Shown here: positions 52,111 through 61,750 of the stretch, in pieces | Position numbering within the stretch: position 1 is the stretch's first letter | Layout: each line of letters opens with the position of its first letter | Assembly (NCBI GenBank): GCA_920105625.2 | Contig: OV050030.1 | Coordinates: 242,265,889 to 242,329,888 of the forward strand | Reading direction: 5' to 3' | From: Clusia tigrina | Taxonomy: Eukaryota > Arthropoda > Insecta > Diptera > Clusiidae | Length of the DNA: 64,000 nucleotides | Program-made: the position numbers and the translations under genes | Notes under the pieces: generated by a model | Database searches by the model: none | Told to the model about the DNA's origin: nothing | Seen by the model: the letters and a program-made list of their open reading frames with translations, nothing else

Positions 52111-53317
52111 TTAAATTGACAAGAGGCTCCAGTACTTTATTGTTACAAAATTCAAGGTTTTATGACGCTCCAGTAAAAAGTTACAAGCATTTGTATGTTG
52201 CAAACTTTGATAGGTGTAGGACGTACCGTATAGAAGTTAGGGCCATTTGAAATTTTATCAGTGTTTGATTTGGACTCAAGGGTAGCATAGCTTTGAGCAA
52301 TAACTTAAATTGACAAGAGGCTCGAGTACTTTATTGTTACAAAATTTCAATGTTTTAATACGCTCCAGTAAAAAGTTACAAGCATTTGTATGTTGCATAC
52401 TTTGATAGGAGTAGGACGTACCGTATAGAAGTTAGGGCCATTTGAAGTTTTATCAGTGTTTGATTTGTGACTCAAGGGTAGCATAGCTTTGAGCGATAGC
52501 TTAAATTGACAAGAGGCTCGAGTACTTTATTGTTACAAAATTCAAGGTTTTATGACGCTCCAGTAAAAAGTTACAAGCATTTAAATTTTGCAATCTTTGA
52601 TAGGTGTCGGACGTATCGTATAGAAGTTACGGCTATTTGAAGCTTTATCAGTGTTTGATTTGGGACTCAAGGGTAGCATAGCTTTGAGCGATAGCTTAAA
52701 TTAACAAAAGGCTCGAGAACTTTATTGTTACAAAGTTTCAAGTTTTATGACGCTCAAGTAAAAAGAGACAAGCATTTGTATGTTGCAAACTTTGATAGGT
52801 GTAGGACGTGCCGTATAGAAGTTAGGGCCATTTGAAGTTTTATCAGTGTTTGATTTGGGACTCAAGGGTAGCATAGCTTTGAGCGATAGCTTAAATTGAC
52901 AAGAGGCTCGAGTACTTTACTGTTACAAAATTTCAAGGTTTTATGACGCTCCAGTAAAAAGTTACAGGCATTTAAATGTTGCAAACTTTGATAGGTGTCG
53001 AACGTACCGTAAAGAAGTTACGGCCATTTGAAGTTTTATAAGTATTTGATTTGGGACTCAAGGGTAGCATAGCTTTGAGCGATAGCTTAAATTGACAAGA
53101 GGCTCGAGAACTTTATTGTTACAAAATTTCAAGTTTTCTGACGCTCCAGTAAAAAGATACAAGCATTTGTATGTTGCAAACTTTGATAGGTGTAGGACGT
53201 ACCGTATAGAAGTTAGGGCCATTTGAAATTTTATCAGTGTTTGATTTGGACTCAAGGGTAGCATAGCTTTGAGCGATAACTTAAATTGACAAGAGGCTCG
53301 AGTACTTTATTGTTACA
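52111..53317 (-). repeat. Minus-arm duplicated block H, copy 1 (1.2 kb)
   Basis: This block matches 53477-54683 at an offset of 1366 bp (7 units less 6 bp). Shared marks are GGCTCCAGTAC, GATTTGGACTCAAGG (1-bp loss), TTTTAATACGCTCC, GGAGTAGGACG, CATTTAAATTTTGC and GTGTCGAACG. Differences include CAGTGTTTG against CAGTATTTG near 52650 and GTACCGTAAAG against GTATCGTAAAG near 53003. Confidence 0.87.
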
Positions 53318-53476
53318 AAATTCCAATGTTTTAATACGCTCCAGTAAAAAGTTACAAGCATTTGTATGTTGCATACTTTGATAGGTGTAGGACGTACCGT
53401 ATAGAAGTTAGGGACATTTGAAGTTTTATCAGTGTTTGATTTGGGACTCAAGGGTAGCATAGCTTTGAGCGATAGC

Positions 53477-54683
53477 TTAAATTGACAAGAGGCTCCAGTA
53501 CTTTATTGTTACAAAATTCAAGGTTTTATGACGCTCCAGTAAAAAGTTACAAGCATTTGTATGTTGCAAACTTTGATAGGTGTAGGACGTACCGTATAGA
53601 AGTTAGGGCCATTTGAAATTTTATCAGTGTTTGATTTGGACTCAAGGGTAGCATAGCTTTGAGCAATAACTTAAATTGACAAGAGGCTCGAGTACTTTAT
53701 TGTTACAAAATTTCAATGTTTTAATACGCTCCAGTAAAAAGTTACAAGCATTTGTATGTTGCATACTTTGATAGGAGTAGGACGTACCGTATAGAAGTTA
53801 GGGCCATTTGAAGTTTTATCAGTGTTTGATTTGTGACTCAAGGGTAGCATAGCTTTGAGCGATAGCTTAAATTGACAAGAGGCTCGAGTACTTTATTGTT
53901 ACAAAATTCAAGGTTTTATGACGCTCCAGTAAAAAGTTACAAGCATTTAAATTTTGCAATCTTTGATAGGTGTCGGACGTATCGTATAGAAGTTACGGCT
54001 ATTTGAAGCTTTATCAGTATTTGATTTGGGACTCAAGGGTAGCATAGCTTTGAGCGATAGCTTAAATTAACAAAAGGCTCGAGAACTTTATTGTTACAAA
54101 GTTTCAAGTTTTATGACGCTCAAGTAAAAAGAGACAAGCATTTGTATGTTGCAAACTTTGATAGGTGTAGGACGTGCCGTATAGAAGTTAGGGCCATTTG
54201 AAGTTTTATCAGTGTTTGATTTGGGACTCAAGGGTAGCATAGCTTTGAGCGATAGCTTAAATTGACAAGAGGCTCGAGTACTTTACTGTTACAAAATTTC
54301 AAGGTTTTATGACGCTCCAGTAAAAAGTTACAGGCATTTAAATGTTGCAAACTTTGATAGGTGTCGAACGTATCGTAAAGAAGTTACGGCCATTTGAAGT
54401 TTTATAAGTATTTGATTTGGGACTCAAGGGTAGCATAGCTTTGAGCGATAGCTTAAATTGACAAGAGGCTCGAGAACTTTATTGTTACAAAATTTCAAGT
54501 TTTCTGACGCTCCAGTAAAAAGATACAAGCATTTGTATGTTGCAAACTTTGATAGGTGTAGGACGTACCGTATAGAAGTTAGGGCCATTTGAAATTTTAT
54601 CAGTGTTTGATTTGGACTCAAGGGTAGCATAGCTTTGAGCGATAACTTAAATTGACAAGAGGCTCGAGTACTTTATTGTTACA
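53477..54683 (-). repeat. Minus-arm duplicated block H, copy 2 (1.2 kb)
   Basis: Second copy of 52111-53317. Its right end meets the start of block G copy 2 (about 54650), with the two overlapping in the conserved core around CTCGAG, so the two duplications share a boundary region. Confidence 0.86.
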
Positions 54684-56158
54684 AAAGTTCAAGGTTTTAT
54701 GACGCTCCAGTGAAAAGTTACAAGCATTTGTATGTTGCAAACTTTGATAGGTGTAGGCCGTACGGTATAGAAGTTAAGGCCATTTGGAGTTTTATCAGAG
54801 TTTAATTTGGGACTCAAGTGTAGCATAGCTTTGAGCGATAGCTTAAATTAACAAGAGGCTCGAGAACTTTATTGTTACAAAATTTCAAGTTTTCTGACGC
54901 TCCAGTAAAAAGATACAAGCATTTGTATGTTGCAAACTTTGATAGGTGTAGGACGTACCGTATAGAAGTTAGGGCCATTTGAAGTTTTATTAGTGTTTGA
55001 TTTGGGACTCAAGGGTAGCATAGCTTTGAGCGATTACTAAAATTGACAAGAGGCTCGAGTACTTTATTGTTATAAAATTTCAAGGTTTTATGACGCTCCA
55101 GTGAAAAGTTACAAGCATTTGTATGTTGCAAACTTTGATAGGTGTAGGACGTACCGTATAGAAGTTAGGGACATTTGAAGTTTTATCAGTGTTTGATTTG
55201 GGACTCAAGGGTAGCATAGCTTTGAGCGATTGCTTAAATTGACAAGAGGCTCGAGTACTTTATTGTTACAAAAGTTCAAGGTTTTATGACGCTCTAGTGA
55301 AAAGTTACAAGCATTTGTATGTTGCAAACTTTGATAGGTGCAGGACGTACCGTATAGAAGTTAGGACCATTTGAAGTTTTATCAGTGTTTGATTTGGGAC
55401 TCAAGGGTAGCATAGCTTTGAGCGATAGCTTAAATTGACAAGAGGCTCGAGTACTTTACTGTTACAAAATTTCAAGGTTTTATGACGCTCCAGTAAAAAG
55501 TTACAAGCATTTGTATGTTGCAAGCTTTGATACGTGTAGGACGTACCGTATAGAAGTTAGGGCCATTTGAAGTTTTATCAGTGTTTGATTTGGGATTCAA
55601 GGGTAGCATGGCTTTGAGCGATAACTTAAATTGACAAGAGGCCCTAGTACTTTATTGTTACAAAATTCAAGGTTTTATGACGCTCCAGTAAAAAGTTACA
55701 AGCATTTGTACGTTGCAAACTTTGATAGGTGTAGGACGTACCGTATAGAAGTTAGGGCCAATTGAAATTTTATCAGTGTTTGATTTGGGACTCAAGGGTA
55801 GCATAACTTTGAGCGATAACTTAAATTGAAAAGGGGCTCGAGTACTTTATTGTTACAAAATTTCAAGGTTTTAATACGCTCCAGTAAAAAGTTACAAGCA
55901 TTTGTATGTTGCATACATTGATAGGTGTAGGACGTACCGTATAGAAGTTAGGACTATTTGAAGTTTTATCAGTGTTTGATTTGGGATTCAAGGGTAGCAT
56001 AGCTTTGAGCGATAGCTTAAATTGACAAGAGGCTCGAGTACTTTACTGTTACAAAATTTCAAGGTTTTATGACGCTCCAGTAAAAAGTTACAAGCATTTG
56101 TATGTTGCAAACTTTGATAAGTGTGCGACGTACCGTATAGAAGTTAGGGCCATTTGAA
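54650..56158 (-). repeat. Minus-arm duplicated block G, copy 2 (1.5 kb)
   Basis: Second copy of 50548-52056, almost unchanged. It ends where TTTGAAATTTT here faces TTTGAAGTTTT in copy 1. After it, 56200-56690 repeats the 52920-53330 run, including the unit with TTTTCTGACG. Confidence 0.9.
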
Positions 56159-58229
56159 ATTTTATCAGTGTTTGATTTGGGATTCAAGGGTAGCATAGCT
56201 TTGAGCGATAGCTTAAATTGACAAGAGGCTCGAGTACTTTACTGTTACAAAATTTCAAGGTTTTATGACGCTCCAGTAAAAAGTTACAGGCATTTAAATG
56301 TTGCAAACTTTGATAGGTGTCGAACGTACCGTAAAGAAGTTACGGCCATTTGAAGTTTTATAAGTATTTGATTTGGGACTCAAGGGTAGCATAGCTTTGA
56401 GCGATAGCTTAAATTGACAAGAGGCTCGAGAACTTTATTGTTACAAAATTTCAAGTTTTCTGACGCTCCAGTAAAAAGATACAAGCATTTGTATGTTGCA
56501 AACTTTGATAGGTGTAGGACGTACCGTATAGAAGTTAGGGCCATTTGAAATTTTATCAGTGTTTGATTTGGACTCAAGGGTAGCATAGCTTTGAGCGATA
56601 ACTTAAATTGACAAGAGGCTCGAGTACTTTATTGTTACAAAATTCCAATGTTTTAATACGCTCCAGTAAAAAGTTACAAGCATTTGTATGTTGCATACTT
56701 TGATAGGAGTAGGATGTACCGTATAGAAGTTAGGGCCATTTGAAGTTTTATCAGTGTTTGATTTGGGACTCAAGGGTAGCATAGCTTTGAGCGATAGCTT
56801 AAATTGACAAGAGGCTCGAGTACTTTAGTGTTACAAAATTCAAGGTTTTATGACGCTCCAGTAAAAAGTTACAAGCATTTGTATGTTGCAAACTTTGATA
56901 GGTATAGGACGTACCGTATAGAAGTTAGGGCCATTTGAAATTTTATCAGTGTTTGATTTGGGACTCAAGGGTAGCATAGCTTTGAGCGATAACTTAAATT
57001 GACAAGAGGCTCGAGTACTTTATTTTTACAAAATTTCCAGGTTTTATGATGCTCCGGTAAAAAGTTAGAAGCATTTGTATGTTGCAAACTTTGATATATG
57101 TAGAACGTACCGTATAGAAGTTAAGGCCATTTGAAGTTTTATCAGTGTTTGATTTGGGACTCAAGGGTAGCATAGCTTTGAGCGATAGCTTAAATTGACA
57201 AGAGGCTCGAGTACTTTATTGTTACAAAATTTCAAGGCTTTATGACGCTCCAGTAAAAAGTTACAGGCATTTGTATGTTTCAAACTTTGATAGGTGTAGG
57301 ACGTACCGTATAGAAGTTAGGGCCATTTCAAGTTTTATCAATGTTTGGTTTGGGACTCAAGGGTAGCATAGCTTTGAGCGATAGCTTAAATTGACAAGAG
57401 GCTCGAGAACTTTATTGTTACAAAATTTTAAGTTTTATGACGCTCCAGTAAAAAGATACAAGCATTTGTATGTTGCAAACTTTGATAGGTGTAGGACGTA
57501 CGGTATAGAAGTTAAGGCCATTTGGAGTTTTATCAGAGTTTAAGTTGGGACTCAAGGGTACCATAGCTTTGAGCGATAGCTTAAATTGACAAGAGGCTCG
57601 AGTACTTTATTGTTACAAAATTTCAAGGTTTTATGACGCTCCAGTAAAAAGTTACAAGCATTTGTATGTTGCAAACTTTGATAGGTGTAGGACGTACCGT
57701 ATAGAAGTTAGGGCCAGTTGAAGTTTTATCAGTGTTTGATTTGGGACTCAAGGGTAGCATAGCTTTGAGCGATAGCTTAAATTTACAAGAGGCTCGAGTA
57801 CTTTACTGTTACAAAATTTCAAGGTTTTATGACGCTCCAGTAAAAAGTTACAAGCATTTAAATTTTGCAATCTTTGATAGGTGTCGGACGTATCGTATAG
57901 AAGTTACGGCTATTTGAAGCTTTATCAGTATTTGATTTGGGACTCAAGGGTAGCATAGCTTTGAGCGATAGCTTAAATTAACAAAAGGCTCGAGAACTTT
58001 ATTGTTACAAAGTTTCAAGTTTTATGACGCTCAAGTAAAAAGAGACAAGCATTTGTATGTTGCAAACTTTGATAGGTGTAGGACGTGCCGTATAGAAGTT
58101 AGGGCCATTTGAAGTTTTATCAGTGTTTGATTTGGGACTCAAGGGTAGCATAGCTTTGAGCGATAGCTTAAATTGACAAGAGGCTCCAGTACTTTACTGT
58201 TACAAAATTTCAAGGTTTTATGACGCTCC
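56159..58229 (-). repeat. Mosaic minus-arm segment
   Basis: All satellite in reverse orientation. It contains a repeat of the 52.9-53.3 kb run, several near-consensus units, and from about 57214 a run matching 49200-50400 (GGGTACCATAGC near 57559). A stretch with ATCTTTGATAGGTGTCGGACG resembles 52580 and 53947. No other sequence was seen. Confidence 0.82.
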
Positions 58230-61200
58230 AGTAAAAAGTTACAGGCATTTAAATGTTGCAAACTTTGATAGGTGTCGAACGTACCGTAAAGAAGTTACGG
58301 CCATTTGAAGTTTTATAAGTATTTGATTTGGGACTCAAGGGTAGCATAGCTTTGAGCGATAGCTTAAATTAACAAGAGGCTCGAGAACTTTATTGTTACA
58401 AAATTTCAAGTTTTCTGACGCTCCAGTAAAAAGATACAAGCATTTGTATGTTGCAAACTTTGATAGGTGTAGGACGTACCGTATAGAAGTAAGGGCCATT
58501 TGAAGTTTTATCAGTGTTTGATTTGGGACTCAAGGGTAGCATAGCTTTGAGCGATTACTTAAATTGACAAGAGGCTCGAGTACTTTATTGCTATAAAATT
58601 TCAAGGTTTTATGACGCTCCAGTGAAAAGTTACAAGCATTTGTATGTTGCAAACTTTGATAGGTGTAGGATGAACCGTATAGAAGTTAGGGCCATTTGAA
58701 GTTTTATCAGTGTTTGATTTGGGACTCAAGGGTAGCATAGCTTTGAGCGATTGTTTAAATTGACAAGAGGCTCGAGTACTTTATTGTTACAAAAGTTCAA
58801 GGTTTTATGACGCTCCAGTGAAAAGTTACAAGCATTTGTATGTTGCAAACTTTGATAGGTGTAGGACGTACCGTATAGAAGTTAGGGCCATTTGAAGTTT
58901 TATCAGTGTTTGATTTGGGACTCAAGGGTAGCATAGCTTTGAGCGATAGCTTAAATTGAAAAGAGGCTCGAGTACTTTTCTGTTACAAAATTTCAAGGTT
59001 TTATGACGCTCCAGTAAAAAGTTACAAGCATTTAAATGTTGCAAACTTTGATAGGTGTCGGACGTACCGTATAGAATTTACGGCCATTTGGAGCTTTATC
59101 AGTATTTGATTTGGGACTCAAGGGTAGCATAGCTTTGAGCGATAGCTTAAATTAACAAAAGGCTCGAGAACTTTATTGTTACAAAATTTCAAGTTTTATG
59201 ACGCTCCAGTAAAAAGATACAAGCATTTGTATGTTGCAAACTTTGATAGGTGTAGGACGTACCGTATAGAAGTTAGGGCCATGTGGAGTTTTATCAGTGT
59301 TTGATTTGGGACTCAAGGGTAGCATAGCTTTGTGCGATAGCTTAAGTTGACAAGAGGCTCGAGTACTTTATTGTTACAAGATTTAATGGTTTTATGACGC
59401 TCCAGTAAAAAGTTACATGCATTTGTGTGTTGCAAACTTTGATAGGTGTCGAACGTACCGTAAAGAAGTTACGGCCATTTGAAGTTTTATAAGTATTTGA
59501 TTTGGGACTCAAGGGTAGCATAGCTTTGAGCGATAGCTTAAATTAACAAGAGGCTCGAGAACTTTATTGTTACAAAATTTCAAGTTTTCTGACGCTCCAG
59601 TAAAAAGATACAAGCATTTGTATGTTGCAAACTTTGATAGGTGTAGGACGTACCGTATAGAAGTAAGGGCCATTTGAAGTTTTATCAGTGTTTGATTTGG
59701 GACTCAAGGGTAGCATAGCTTTGAGCGATTACTTAAATTGACAAGAGGCTCGAGTACTTTATTGTTATAAAATTTCAAGGTTTTATGACGCTCCAGTGAA
59801 AAGTTACAAGCATTTGTATGTTGCAAATTTTGATAGGTGTAGGATGAACCGTATAGAAGTTAGGGCCATTTGAAGTTTTATCAGTGTTTGATTTGGGACT
59901 CAACGGTAGCATAGCTTTGAGCGATTATTTAAATTGACAAGAGGCTCGAGTACTTTATTGTTACAAAATTTCAAGGTTTTATGACGCTCCAGTGAAAAGT
60001 TACAAGCATTTGTATGTTGCAAACTTTGATAGGTGTAGGACGTACCGTATAGAAGTTAGGGCCATTTGAAGTTTTATCAGTGTTTGATTTGGGACTCAAG
60101 GGTAGCATAGCTTTGAGCGATAGCTTAAATTGAAAAGAGGCTCGAGTACTTTTCTGTTACAAAATTTCAAGGTTTTATGACGCTCCAGTAAAAAGTTACA
60201 AGCATTTAAATGTTGCAAACTTTGATAGGTGTCGGACGTACCGTATAGAATTTACGGCCATTTGGAGCTTTATCAGTATTTGATTTGGGACTCAAGGGTA
60301 GCATAGCTTTGAGCGATAGCTTAAATTAACAAAAGGCTCGAGAACTTTATTGTTACAAAATTTCAAGTTTTATGACGCTCCAGTAAAAGATACAAGCATT
60401 TGTATGTTGCAAACTTTGATAGGTGTAGGACGTACCGTATAGAAGTTAGGGCCATGTGGAGTTTTATCAGTGTTTGATTTGGGACTCAAGGGTAGCATAG
60501 CTTTGTGCGATAGCTTAAGTTGACAAGAGGCTCGAGTACTTTATTGTTACAAGATTTAATGGTTTTATGACGCTCCAGTAAAAAGTTACATGCATTTGTG
60601 TGTTGCAAACTTTGATAGGTGTCGAACGTACCGTAAAGAAGTTACGGCCATTTGAAGTTTTATAAGTATTTGATTTGGGACTCAAGGGTAGCATAGCTTT
60701 GAGCGATAGCTTAAATTAACAAGAGGCTCGAGAACTTTATTGTTACAAAATTTCAAGTTTTCTGACGCTCCAGTAAAAAGATACAAGCATTTGTATGTTG
60801 CAAACTTTGATAGGTGTAGGACGTACCGTATAGAAGTAAGGGCCATTTGAAGTTTTATCAGTGTTTGATTTGGGACTCAAGGGTAGCATAGCTTTGAGCG
60901 ATTACTTAAATTGACAAGAGGCTCGAGTACTTTATTGTTATAAAATTTCAAGGTTTTATGACGCTCCAGTGAAAAGTTACAAGCATTTGTATGTTGCAAA
61001 TTTTGATAGGTGTAGGATGAACCGGATAGAAGTTAGGGCCATTTGAAGTTTTATCAGTGTTTGATTTGGGACTCAACGGTAGCATAGCTTTGAGCGATTA
61101 TTTAAATTGACAAGAGGCTCGAGTACTTTATTGTTACAAAATTTCAAGGTTTTATGACGCTCCAGTGAAAAGTTACAAGCATTTGTATGTTGCAAACTTT

Positions 61201-61750
61201 GATAGGTGTAGGACGTACCGTATAGAAGTTAGGGCCATTTGAAGTTTTATCAGTGTTTGATTTGGGACTCAAGGGTAGCATAGCTTTGAGCGATAGCTTA
61301 AATTGAAAAGAGGCTCGAGTACTTTACTGTTACAAAATTTCAAGGTTTTATGACGCTCCAGTAAAAAGTTACAAGCATTTAAATGTTGCAAACTTTGATA
61401 GGTGTCGGACGTACCGTATAGAATTTACGGCCATTTGGAGCTTTATCAGTATTTGATTTGGGACTCAAGGGTAGCATACCTTTGAGCGATAGCTTAAATT
61501 AACAAAAGGCTCGAGAACTTTATTGTTACAAAATTTCAAGTTTTATGACGCTCCAGTAAAAAGATACAAGCATTTGTATGTTGCAAACTTTGATAGGTGT
61601 AGGACGTACCGTATAGAAGTTAGGGCCATGTGGAGTTTTATCAGTGTTTGATTTGGGACTCAAGAGTAGCATAGCTTTGTGCGATAGCTTAAGTTGACAA
61701 GAGGCTCGAGTACTTTATTGTTACAAGATTTAATGGTTTTATGACGCTCC
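58230..61750 (-). repeat. Six-monomer higher-order repeat, three copies (~1174 bp each)
   Basis: Six different units recur in fixed order three times. Marks are spaced 1174 then 1173 bp: GAAGTAAGGG at about 58487, 59661 and 60834; GGCCATGTGGAG at about 59278, 60451 and 61625; GGATGAACCG near 58670, 59843 and 61015. The order on the plus strand is: GTGTCGAACG unit, TTTTCTGACG/AAGTAAGGG unit, GATGAACC unit, near-consensus unit, GAATTTACGG unit, CATGTGGAG unit. A 1-bp loss near 60387 (CCAGTAAAAGATAC) makes the second copy shorter. This is the most regular higher-order structure in the window. Confidence 0.9.

Noticed and set aside
42408..57917. Open frames of 61-80 codons in both arms (42408, 43302, 43780, 45256, 46124, 47386, 47490, 47686, 53058, 54424, 56380, 57732)
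   Set aside because: All lie wholly in satellite units, and identical frames recur where blocks are duplicated. Small deletions such as the 5-bp and 2-bp losses extend them by chance.
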